From AV80 sp035536995 (GTDB taxonomy: Bacteria > Verrucomicrobiota > Verrucomicrobiia > Chthoniobacterales > UBA10450): 64,000 nt of DNA. Position 1 is the stretch's first letter; the number at the start of each line of letters is the position of its first letter. A model generated the notes under the pieces. That model was not told the DNA's origin and did not search any database. It was given only the letters and a program-made list of their open reading frames with translations. The stretch spans positions 1-64,000 of the forward strand of contig DATLNB010000034.1 in the NCBI GenBank assembly GCA_035536995.1, written 5' to 3'. Of the stretch, positions 1 through 7,219 are shown piece after piece. The position numbers and the translations under genes were made by a program.

Positions 1-462
1 CGAGCCTCTTCTGTAGCAGCGGCCCTGTGGGCCGCTCAACGAACAACCTGAAGCGACGCGTCTCCCCCCGCGCTTCGCACAGCGAAGCGGCTACAGAAGA
101 AGCGCTTTCAGCGCTCGATTTGAATCTCGGCGATGATTGGTGGCAGGACGTAGATACGCCGGAGATGCTGGCGCGAGCCTCTTCTGTAGCAGCGGCCCTG
201 TGGGCCGCTCAACGAACAACCTGAAGCGACGCGTCTCCCTCGGCGCTTCCCACAGCGAAGCGGCTACAGAAGACTCCCTTTCAGCGCTCGATTTGAATAT
301 CGGCGATGACTGGTGGCAGGACGTAAACTCCGGAGACGCTGGCGTCACCCTCTTCTGTAGCAGCGGCCCTGTGGGCCGCTCAACGAACAACCTGAAGCGA
401 CGACGCGTCTCCCTCGGCGCTTCGCGCAGCGAAGCGGCTACAGAAGACGCGCTTTCAGCGCC
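1..462. repeat. Tandem array of ~172-bp repeats with 11-bp inverted ends
   Basis: Two full copies and a partial third are visible. The phrase TCTTCTGTAGC begins near 7, 180 and 351, giving periods of 173 and 171 bp. Each unit contains GGCCCTGTGGGCC near its left end, a GCTTCG/CGAAGC hairpin, and ends its conserved core with GCTACAGAAGA (90-100 in copy 1), the inverse of TCTTCTGTAGC at 7-17. A further ~70 bp completes the unit in copies 1 and 2; copy 3 loses similarity after about 462. The window edge may cut the array. Short open frames through it are low-complexity by-products. The third copy supplies the last codons and stop of the minus-strand gene ending at 438. Confidence 0.9.
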
Positions 463-1592
463 AATCCTAAACTCACCGCGGTCACAACGAGCACGAGATG
501 CAGAATGAGCGAAGGCATTCCGATAATCGCGAGAAGAACGAAGAACAAGACCGCCATATCGCGTTTTGTGAGCTGGATAAGAAGCGATGCGAAGTTCTCT
601 CCGAACATAAGGAGACCTGACCGCTCGACCAAGGCGCGATGACGCGGGTAAAGCGTCTTGTGTAGCGAATGCGACTCCGGTGTCAGGGTCGGTGCCGCGG
701 GCGTGCCAGCCGCGAGATACCACTCACTGACGGCAATCAAAGTCGCAGCGAGGATTCCCTCGAAAAGGTAAACCCCGCCGAATTGAGAATGGGCGTGCCG
801 CAGTCCCGCGCCGACTCCTAGCACCAGAAGAATATTGCTGAGCACGTCGAAGAGATCGTCGAGGCGGCGGCCGCGTTCGCTTTCGAGGAATTTCGCGCGG
901 GCAATTTCGCCGTCGCACCCGTCGAGAATACTGAAGACCTGGAACAGGATGAGGCCCCAGACAAACGACCAGTAGGTCCCGCGAGCCATAATCAGGGCCG
1001 CGATCACCGGGATGGGAAAGATCAGCCAGGTCCATCCGTCTGGCGTTACTTGGGTCGGCAGCAGAAATCGCGTGATCGTTCGCGATACCGGGCGGTTGAG
1101 ATACCGCGAAACGAGACCGTCCTGCGATTTGCCGCTATGGCGCAGAAATCTTCGTTCGATATCCTCGATCTGGCCGGCGCTGGCGATCTGTTCCCACGCC
1201 CCTTCTCTCGGAGGGACGTGCTTCTGCACGTCCGGAAAATCAGGAATCCGGTCAGAAGAAAAAATCGGACGTGCAGACCCACGTCCCTCCGAGAGTAATT
1301 TTTCAACGCTCTTTCGATAAAGAAACAAGCGCGTGCTCACCGCGAGATCGTACGGCTTGCCGTCGGGTTGGGTTGTAAACGCAACGTGGGTCAGTCGCGG
1401 ATGGCTCGGCAACCACCGCACAGACGGGTCAAGATCGGGTCGCCAGAAAACGCAGACCTCAATCGGTCCAGTCTCCTTGTTGTCCACCGCGAATTCATCA
1501 ATCGCGAGCGCGATTCGCTCGAGTTGCCGCAATCCGGCTACGATCCAATCCGACGATTCATCGGCCAGGATCAAAACACGACCTAGCTTCAT
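438..1592 (-). CDS. CDP-alcohol phosphatidyltransferase with N-terminal extension
   Basis: Predicted 384-residue membrane enzyme that moves a phospho-alcohol between a CDP-activated donor and a lipid or alcohol acceptor. The family signature DxxDGxxAR-x8-GxxxDxxxD is complete: D224, D227, G228, A230-R231, G241, D245, D249. Hydrophobic segments lie around 188-222, 250-295 and 345-378. Residues 1-150 form a soluble domain I do not recognise. The stretch before the membrane part (about 156-175, 'DGLVSRYLNRPVSR') resembles the linker of inositol-1-phosphate cytidylyltransferase/DIPP synthase fusions, so the front domain may be a decayed nucleotidyltransferase. The ATG at 1592 is chosen because it makes an ATGA overlap with the upstream acyltransferase gene. 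Two oddities: a palindromic repeat encodes residues 100-130, and the C-terminus runs into the left-end repeat array. The exact substrate is unknown. Confidence 0.85.
   Translation of the reverse strand: MKLGRVLILADESSDWIVAGLRQLERIALAIDEFAVDNKETGPIEVCVFWRPDLDPSVRWLPSHPRLTHVAFTTQPDGKPYDLAVSTRLFLYRKSVEKLLSEGRGSARPIFSSDRIPDFPDVQKHVPPREGAWEQIASAGQIEDIERRFLRHSGKSQDGLVSRYLNRPVSRTITRFLLPTQVTPDGWTWLIFPIPVIAALIMARGTYWSFVWGLILFQVFSILDGCDGEIARAKFLESERGRRLDDLFDVLSNILLVLGVGAGLRHAHSQFGGVYLFEGILAATLIAVSEWYLAAGTPAAPTLTPESHSLHKTLYPRHRALVERSGLLMFGENFASLLIQLTKRDMAVLFFVLLAIIGMPSLILHLVLVVTAVSLGLALKARLL
1205..1295. repeat. Palindromic element inside a coding sequence
   Basis: Two 30-bp arms (1205-1234 and 1266-1295) are inverted copies with 28 of 30 matches, around a 31-bp centre. 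Each arm is itself a hairpin (GGACGTG...CACGTCC). The element lies wholly within the phosphatidyltransferase gene and stays open in its reading frame, encoding residues 100-130. Such palindromes are normally intergenic. Whether it was inserted or arose in place cannot be told from one sequence. Confidence 0.85.
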
Positions 1593-2728
1593 GAGGCCGC
1601 CAGGCTCCGCCGATAGATTCGATAGGTCTTGTATTTCTCGGCCCCGATCGCTTCGAGAAATCGATTCATCATCCTGTTGTTTTCCAGGATCAGGCTGCAC
1701 TCGCCCACGAAACCTCTCTTGATCATCGCTTCTTCAATGCTTCGCAACACGAGCATTTCGGCGACCCCGTGGCGCCGATGTTTCGGGACTACACCCATGG
1801 CGATCAACCGGACGGTTTTGATGCGGCTCTTGTGGTAGAGCAATTTCGCCAGGCCAATGGGCAAACCAAAAGTAGTGAGCCGCCCATTGATCTTCTTCAA
1901 CGCGACGTTGATGTCCGGCACGCAAAGGCTGAACCCGACCGGTTTCCCTTCGACCTCGGCCAGCCAAATGAACTCCGGCACCAGGATTGGCTTCAGCTCC
2001 TTGGTCATGAATTCGAACTCCTTTTCGGTGAATTGCACGAAGCCCCAATTGCTGGCCCAGGCCTGGTGGTAAATCTGAAGCATTTTCCGGCTCTCTCCGG
2101 CGACGTCGCGGAGATTTGCCTGGCGCAAGGTGATGGGGCGCCGCTTTTTCAGGGCACCCGCCAGTCGGCCCAGCCGGGCTGCGGCCTCGGTTGGGTCCGC
2201 GAGCCACCAGGCGTAAAGGTCTATTTCCTTCTCGAATCCCGCGGCCTCGATCAATCCGCGGTAGTACGGAGGATTGTGCGCGGTTAAAACTGTGGGAGGG
2301 AACTCAAAGCCTTCGAGGAGAACGCCGCAGAGGTAGAAGATGGAATAATCGATCGGTCCAATCACCCGGTCGCGTCCCAATTGCCGAAGCCAATTGGCTG
2401 CCGCATCGAGCAATGCGTTCGCGACCCGCTGGTCGTCAACCGATTCGAACATCCCGAAAAACCCGACGTTCAATTGCTGGAGCGCGTTGTATTTCGGATC
2501 GTCGCTCGCCATGATTCGCCCAACGATTTCGCCACCGGACCGCGCTAGAAAAAGCGCGGCATCACCATGCTCGAAGAATGGATGCTTCCTGCGATCGATG
2601 AACTCCTTCCTTTCTACCAGGAGCGGGGGCACCCAGGCCGGATCGTTAGCGTAGATGCGCCAGGGAAATCGAATAAAGGCATCACGTTCGGCGCGGGAAC
2701 GGACCCGGATAATTTCGATTTCAGACAC
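1589..2728 (-). CDS. BcerS/YghO-like GNAT acyltransferase (candidate ceramide synthase)
   Basis: A 379-residue protein of the GNAT fold, in the family I recognise as YghO/bacterial ceramide synthase-like. The N-terminal family signature is visible at about 18-36 ('FPWRIYANDPAWVPPL'), followed by an acidic/basic segment 'RRKHPFFEHG'. The C-terminal third carries the acyl-CoA binding elements (GVVPKHRRHGVAEML, then a conserved Asn-rich turn and 'FLEAIGAE'). Members of this family N-acylate sphingoid bases in Caulobacter-type bacteria, and the nearby serine-palmitoyltransferase-like and FA2H-like genes fit that role. Start is GTG at 2728 with AGGG a few bases upstream. It is the first gene of a two-gene minus operon, with an ATGA overlap to the phosphatidyltransferase. 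A generic N-acyltransferase acting on another amine is the main alternative. Confidence 0.8.
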   Translation of the reverse strand: MSEIEIIRVRSRAERDAFIRFPWRIYANDPAWVPPLLVERKEFIDRRKHPFFEHGDAALFLARSGGEIVGRIMASDDPKYNALQQLNVGFFGMFESVDDQRVANALLDAAANWLRQLGRDRVIGPIDYSIFYLCGVLLEGFEFPPTVLTAHNPPYYRGLIEAAGFEKEIDLYAWWLADPTEAAARLGRLAGALKKRRPITLRQANLRDVAGESRKMLQIYHQAWASNWGFVQFTEKEFEFMTKELKPILVPEFIWLAEVEGKPVGFSLCVPDINVALKKINGRLTTFGLPIGLAKLLYHKSRIKTVRLIAMGVVPKHRRHGVAEMLVLRSIEEAMIKRGFVGECSLILENNRMMNRFLEAIGAEKYKTYRIYRRSLAAS

Positions 2729-2816
2729 GAGGCCCTGATTTCAGCGGGAGCGCCGCGATCTGCAAGACCGAAGTCATATTGCAGCGACCAAGAAACCGCG
2801 TAATAGCATCCGCCTT
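2729..2816. promoter_or_regulatory. Divergent intergenic region between the two lipid operons
   Basis: Only 88 bp separate the GTG start of the minus-strand acyltransferase gene from the GTG start of the plus-strand head-group operon. Both promoters must lie here or inside the genes, which would favour co-regulation. I see no convincing -35/-10 pair and no strong ribosome-binding site for the plus-strand gene. Confidence 0.4.
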
Positions 2817-3683
2817 GTGAGTTTCCGCGACGGGCAGTCTCCTTTTATTCGAAGCCTCGCTTTCAAGGCTGTCGAAATTGAGGAGCTAACTGACGTTTTT
2901 TTCTTCCGGCCGTGCGGTTGGGTCATCGCCAGCGGTGCGCGGGCCCTTCGGATGACGCCGACGCACCTGAGCGTTGCCCGGTCGCTCACCGGGATCGTCG
3001 GCGGCGCTTTACTCTTCGATCAACACGCCGGCCTGTCGGCTTTCCTCCTCATCATTTTCTCCGAGATCATCGACTCGTCCGATGGCCAGCTCGCCCGCAT
3101 GACCGGCAACTTTTCCGAGCTCGGGCGGGTCCTCGATGGCGTGGGTGATTATATTGCCCACGCAGCCGTTTACATCGGCATCGCTGCCGGGATGATCCAC
3201 CGCGGCGAAAGCCCTTCCATTCTTATCTGGATGCTGCTCGCCGGGATAGCGAACGCGGTCCAGTCCCAGATGTACGACTATCACCGGAGTGCTTATGTCA
3301 CCGTTGTCCGCGAAGGCCGCGCCTCGGCTCATGATTCTGGAAGAGTTCCATCGTGGGTCAGGTGGCTTTATGCGGGATACCTGGCGACCCAACGATGGTT
3401 GGTCGGTGAGCATGCGAAAGTGGAAGCGGCCCTGGCGGCACGGTCGGATGGCGGGCGCGTCCGCGAGGAGGATCAACAACGTTATCGCGAATGTTTTTAT
3501 CGACCGGTCCGCGGTTGGAATATACTCGGATCGAACACCGGATTGTACGCCCTGGGTATATTGATGTGGCTGGGTCGGGTTGACCTGTTTTTTGTGTTTA
3601 TGTTGTTGCCGATGAATTTGGCCTTGATCGCCCTCTGGTTCTGGCAACGCAGCGCCGACCGCAAATTTCTCGCCGGGTTATGA
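2817..3683 (+). CDS. CDP-alcohol phosphatidyltransferase
   Basis: A 288-residue membrane protein with the complete CDP-alcohol phosphatidyltransferase signature: D86, D89-G90, A93-R94, G103, D107, D111. Hydrophobic segments lie at about 55-82, 112-150 and 245-278. A segment before the motif ('RPCGWVIASGARAL...MTPTHLSVARSL') is the usual entry into the first membrane helix. It probably joins a CDP-activated head group to a lipid, or an alcohol to CDP-lipid. It opens a six-gene operon whose other members could make that head group, and it differs from the fused-domain relative at 438-1592, so the locus has two such transferases. GTG start; the stop overlaps the next ATG as ATGA. Confidence 0.87.
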   Translation: MSFRDGQSPFIRSLAFKAVEIEELTDVFFFRPCGWVIASGARALRMTPTHLSVARSLTGIVGGALLFDQHAGLSAFLLIIFSEIIDSSDGQLARMTGNFSELGRVLDGVGDYIAHAAVYIGIAAGMIHRGESPSILIWMLLAGIANAVQSQMYDYHRSAYVTVVREGRASAHDSGRVPSWVRWLYAGYLATQRWLVGEHAKVEAALAARSDGGRVREEDQQRYRECFYRPVRGWNILGSNTGLYALGILMWLGRVDLFFVFMLLPMNLALIALWFWQRSADRKFLAGL

Positions 3684-4381
3684 TTCGAACGATCCTTTTT
3701 GACATGGGTGGAACGCTCGACGGCGATGGCCTGCACTGGCTCGAGCGCTTTCTCGCTCTCTACCGGGAGTGCGGGATCGACCTGCCACGGGAGACGATTC
3801 GCCTGGCGTTTGACGAGGCCGAGCGGCTGGCCGCGACCGATGAAAAGATCGCGAACGCCGGATTGGCCGAGATGATCGCGCAACACGTGCGGTGGCAAAC
3901 GGCACATCTCGGGCTGAACGATCCAGAGCTCGAGCGACGTCTGACCCAGGGATTCATTGAGCCGGTGCGCGCGGCGACCTTGGGAAACGTCCGAATGCTG
4001 GCGACGTTACAGGAGCGCGGCTTCGAGCTCGGTGTGGTTTCCAACGGCTGCGGAAACGTCGACAAACTCGCGGCCGACTTCGGTTATGCTCCGTATCTTG
4101 ATCTGATCGTGGACTCGCGGCGAGTCGGGCTGTTTAAACCGGATCCGGCCATCTACCGTTTCGCGGTCGACAAACTTGGGCGCGAACCGGCGGAAATCAT
4201 GATGGTCGGTGATTCCTTCGAACGCGATATCGAGCCGGCCAAAGAAATTGGGATGAAGACGGCATGGCTCGAGGGCGCCGAGTCACGCGAGTGCCCTGAT
4301 CCAACGCTGGTGGACATTCGCCTGCGCCGCCTCGCCGATTTAGCGAACATCCTCTCCTCGCCTGCCCTGGCCCTGGCATGA
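3680..4381 (+). CDS. HAD-superfamily hydrolase (phosphatase)
   Basis: A 233-residue HAD-fold protein. Motif I is 'FDMGGTLDG' with nucleophile D8, motif II 'VVSNG', motif III the Lys in 'LFKPDPAIY', motif IV 'MMVGDSFERD'. An alpha-helical cap lies between motifs I and II (about 20-95). The second Asp of the usual DxD is Gly, as in the YihX-like group, which are still phosphatases. Position between a phosphatidyltransferase and a nucleotidyltransferase, with 4-bp ATGA overlaps on both sides, suggests it dephosphorylates a head-group intermediate or a phospho-lipid product. The substrate cannot be read from sequence. Confidence 0.85.
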   Translation: MIRTILFDMGGTLDGDGLHWLERFLALYRECGIDLPRETIRLAFDEAERLAATDEKIANAGLAEMIAQHVRWQTAHLGLNDPELERRLTQGFIEPVRAATLGNVRMLATLQERGFELGVVSNGCGNVDKLAADFGYAPYLDLIVDSRRVGLFKPDPAIYRFAVDKLGREPAEIMMVGDSFERDIEPAKEIGMKTAWLEGAESRECPDPTLVDIRLRRLADLANILSSPALALA

Positions 4382-5100
4382 CCGTCCCCGTTTCAACTCT
4401 GCGAGCAGGCGTTCTGGCGGCGGGCCGCGGCGAACGCTTGCGTGGCCACGGTTCAGAATTGAAGCCGCTCATCCGGGTCGCAGGCGAGACCTTGATCGAG
4501 CGCGTCCTGAACTCGCTGTCCGAGGCCGGGGCCACGGAAGTAGTCGTGATCATCAATGAAGATTCAACTGCGGTGCGAGAGCATGTTGCGCAAAGGAGCT
4601 GGCCGTTTTCCCTTCAATGGGTCGTGGAAACAACCCCATCTTCGATGCACAGCTTCCTTCGACTCGTCGAAACCCTGGCCGCCGATGGCGACGCCGGACC
4701 TTTCCTTCTTTCGACTGTCGACACCGTGGCGGCGCCGAACGCGTATGCGGATTTCTTCGCTCGAGCTTCTCCGGATGACGCGGTGGTTACTCTCGCTCTC
4801 ACCTCGCCGGGCGCGGACGAGAAGCCTTTGCTCGTTCGCACCGCGGGCGATGCTTCACGGGTTGTCGCCTTTGGCGAGGGCGAACAGGCAACGGCCGGAG
4901 TTTACCTTGTCCGCCCAGTTATTCTGAGTGAGGCCGAGGCCGCACGCCGCGATGGCCTCGACGCCCTCCGCAAATTTCTAGGCCGGCTTCTCGAGCGGGG
5001 TTACCCCCTGGCCGGAATTCCGATATCGAAGTCGATCGACGTTGACCGGCCCCCGGACGTTCAGATCGCGGAAACTTTTCTGAGCAACGCGCAGCGGTGA
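4378..5100 (+). CDS. NTP-transferase family nucleotidyltransferase (candidate head-group cytidylyltransferase)
   Basis: A 240-residue Rossmann-like nucleotidyltransferase. The nucleotide-binding loop is 'LAAGRGERLRGHG' at about 13-25, followed by 'LKPLIRVAGETLIERVL' for phospho-substrate binding, and a metal-binding Asp in 'LLSTVDT' near 118. It is short, as in cytidylyltransferases for inositol-1-phosphate, phosphocholine or glycerol-type alcohols. With a CDP-alcohol phosphatidyltransferase in the same operon, the simplest role is to make the CDP-alcohol donor; that is inference. ATGA overlap with the HAD gene and GTGA overlap with the next gene indicate translational coupling. Confidence 0.82.
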   Translation: MTVPVSTLRAGVLAAGRGERLRGHGSELKPLIRVAGETLIERVLNSLSEAGATEVVVIINEDSTAVREHVAQRSWPFSLQWVVETTPSSMHSFLRLVETLAADGDAGPFLLSTVDTVAAPNAYADFFARASPDDAVVTLALTSPGADEKPLLVRTAGDASRVVAFGEGEQATAGVYLVRPVILSEAEAARRDGLDALRKFLGRLLERGYPLAGIPISKSIDVDRPPDVQIAETFLSNAQR

Positions 5101-5909
5101 AACGGTTACTTGGCTTATATCGCGAGAAGCAATACTCGCCTGGGCGCCATCAATCGAACGACGCGCAATTGCTGGATCAAATCGCCCATCGGCTGCGGGA
5201 GCGGGAATTTACCGTCGATCTGATGACGCTCGAGGAAGCGAACGGAGCGCGCTCGAAGGCAGCGCTGGTGTTCTCGATGTGCCAGGGGAGAACCGCGCTG
5301 GAAAACCTTCTCGAATGGGAACGCAACGGAGTCAGGATCGTGAACAGCCCGCGCGCGGCGCTAAACACGCATCGTGACCGCCTGCCCGCGCTGATGGTCC
5401 GGGCCGAGCTCCCATTCCCGCGAACGAACCTTGTCGCGACAAAAGGCAGCCCAAATCTGGACGGCCTCGAGGTCGAGAGCGGGATTTGGTTGAAGCGCGG
5501 CGACGTCCACGCTTCGGTCACGGCGGACGTCCAGTGGATTGATTCGCAGGAACGGCTGGCAACAGGTCTCGCCGAATTCAACCGGCGCGGGATCGAGCTG
5601 GCCGCGCTCCAGGCGCATCGAGCCGGTGACGAGATAAAATTCTACGGCGTGGCCGGGGGCGCGTTCTTCCATTGGTTTTACTCCGGGGAAGCGCGCAAGT
5701 ATCCCTTCGATTTTGCGGGGCTCGAGCGTCTCGGCAACCAGGCCGCGGCCGCGGCCGGCCTCGACATTTTCGGCGGGGACGTGATTGTCTCACCGGGAGG
5801 CGAATTGACCTTGATCGACCTGAACGATTGGCCGTCATTCGCCCCCTGCCGCGAACGGGCAGCGTACGCAATCGCCGAGTTTATCAGCAAGCGAGGTCAT
5901 GCCAGTTAG
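5097..5909 (+). CDS. ATP-grasp enzyme, kinase- or ligase-type
   Basis: A 270-residue protein that reads as an ATP-grasp fold. The middle has 'GIWLKRGDVHASV' (ATP-binding Lys) and 'EIKFYGVAGGAFFHWF'. The C-terminal metal site is 'GGDVIVSPGGELTLIDLND' followed by 'WPSF'. The ending 'IDLNDWPSF' is close in style to the 'D-I-N-x-F-P' site of inositol-phosphate kinases of the ITPK group, though RimK-like amide ligases have a similar site. In this operon a kinase that phosphorylates the alcohol before nucleotidyl transfer would fit, and so would an amino-acid ligase that decorates an amino group. GTG start within GTGA; overlaps the aminotransferase gene by 11 bp. Confidence 0.7.
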   Translation: MKRLLGLYREKQYSPGRHQSNDAQLLDQIAHRLREREFTVDLMTLEEANGARSKAALVFSMCQGRTALENLLEWERNGVRIVNSPRAALNTHRDRLPALMVRAELPFPRTNLVATKGSPNLDGLEVESGIWLKRGDVHASVTADVQWIDSQERLATGLAEFNRRGIELAALQAHRAGDEIKFYGVAGGAFFHWFYSGEARKYPFDFAGLERLGNQAAAAAGLDIFGGDVIVSPGGELTLIDLNDWPSFAPCRERAAYAIAEFISKRGHAS

Positions 5910-7215
5910 AACCGAGAAACCAGCAGCAGCCGCAAGCACGGCGCTCTTCGAGGAAGAGCAGGAGAATATCGCGCCTGGCGTTCAGACGATTGCGCTCCTC
6001 TCGAAGCTCGCGATTGCGCACGGCCGCGGAGCAACCCTGACCGACCTCGATGGACGGACTTATCTCGACCTGAATGCCGGAGTTTCCGTGGCCAGTCTCG
6101 GCCACGCTCATCCGCGTTATGTCGCGGCGCTCACCAAACAGCTCGAAGCCGTCAGCGTGGGCAGTTTTACGTCGCAGCCACGGGCGGAGCTCGTCCGGCT
6201 GATTGCGGACCTGGCCCCGGGCGATCTCACTCGAACCCAGTTTTTCAGTGGCGGCGCGGAAGCGGTGGAAGCCGGGATTCGCCTGGCCCGGTCTTACACG
6301 AAGCGCACGGATGTCGTCGGATTTACCGGCGGGTTCCACGGAAAGACCGCGGGCGTTTTGCCGATTTCCGACGTGGATTGGAAGACGCTGATCGGTCCGC
6401 TGCCGACCGGACATCACCTGGCGCCGTACGCGGATCCAACGCGGTTCGGCGGCTCCCCGGATGAATGCCGGGAAGAAGCGATCAAGCAGCTCCGGAGCGT
6501 GATCGAAAAAGAAATCGCGGGCCGGCCGGCTGCGATCGTAATCGAGCCCATCCAGGGGACTGCAGGGAACATCGTTCCGCCCCCCGGTTTTTTGCGCGAA
6601 GTGCGAGAGGTCGCGCGCGAGTATGGCGCGCTCCTCATTGCCGACGAGATGATCACCGGTTTCGGGCGGACCGGAAAACTATTCGGATGCAATCACGACG
6701 ATGTGATCCCCGACATTATGACCCTTGGGAAAGGGATGGCGTCGGGCTATCCGGTGAGCGCCCTGGTTTCGACGGACGAGATCATGGCAGCGAAACCGTT
6801 CTCGCTGCCGAGCGCTTCGTCGTCGAGTTATGGCGGTAATCCGCTGGCGGCTGCGGCGGCGCTGGTCACCATCCAGACAATTCTGTCCGACAAGCTGGTG
6901 GAGAATTCAGAGAAGATCGGCCGGGTATTGCGGGACGGATTCGAAGTCATTGCAAAAAAACGCCGTTCGATTGCGAACGTGCGCGGGCGCGGACTGCTGG
7001 TCGGGTTTGATCTCGTGACGGATCCCGCGAGCAAAACGCTCCTGCCGAAGGAACGGTGCATCGATTTCTTCAAGCGCGGCCTGGCCGAAGGGCTGATCAT
7101 GATGAGTTATACCCCGCGAGTCCGCGTTCATCCCCCGCTCATCCTTTCGGTCGAGCAGGCGAACGCCGCGCTCACGATCGTCGACCGCGTTCTCGAGCAA
7201 TTCGAGGCGAATTAA
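5899..7215 (+). CDS. Class III pyridoxal-phosphate aminotransferase
   Basis: A 438-residue fold-type I, class III aminotransferase. Visible marks are the glycine-rich phosphate-binding segment 'FFSGGAEAVEAGIRLAR', the aromatic/His segment 'GFTGGFHGKTAG', the cofactor Asp in 'LLIADEMITGFGRTGKLF', and the Schiff-base Lys in 'IMTLGKGMASGYPVSAL'. Class III enzymes transfer amino groups to terminal aldehydes or ketones of amino acids, polyamines or amino alcohols. Next to a dehydrogenase (7220-8191), the pair could oxidise then aminate a polyol or cyclitol. ATG at 5899 is kept, though the first 30 residues are poorly conserved-looking. Confidence 0.87.
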   Translation: MPVRTEKPAAAASTALFEEEQENIAPGVQTIALLSKLAIAHGRGATLTDLDGRTYLDLNAGVSVASLGHAHPRYVAALTKQLEAVSVGSFTSQPRAELVRLIADLAPGDLTRTQFFSGGAEAVEAGIRLARSYTKRTDVVGFTGGFHGKTAGVLPISDVDWKTLIGPLPTGHHLAPYADPTRFGGSPDECREEAIKQLRSVIEKEIAGRPAAIVIEPIQGTAGNIVPPPGFLREVREVAREYGALLIADEMITGFGRTGKLFGCNHDDVIPDIMTLGKGMASGYPVSALVSTDEIMAAKPFSLPSASSSSYGGNPLAAAAALVTIQTILSDKLVENSEKIGRVLRDGFEVIAKKRRSIANVRGRGLLVGFDLVTDPASKTLLPKERCIDFFKRGLAEGLIMMSYTPRVRVHPPLILSVEQANAALTIVDRVLEQFEAN

Positions 7216-7219
7216 ATCC

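Noticed and set aside
1..462. CRISPR array or coding repeats in the left-end array
   Set aside because: The units are ~172 bp and nearly identical throughout, with no 20-50 bp unique spacers and no cas genes. The short open frames through the array are repetitive in every frame.
2817..7215. Phosphonolipid synthesis (nucleotidyltransferase plus aminotransferase as in PntC systems)
   Set aside because: There is no phosphoenolpyruvate mutase or decarboxylase, and the aminotransferase is class III rather than the class V type fused in PntC. An amino-alcohol phosphate is the simpler reading.
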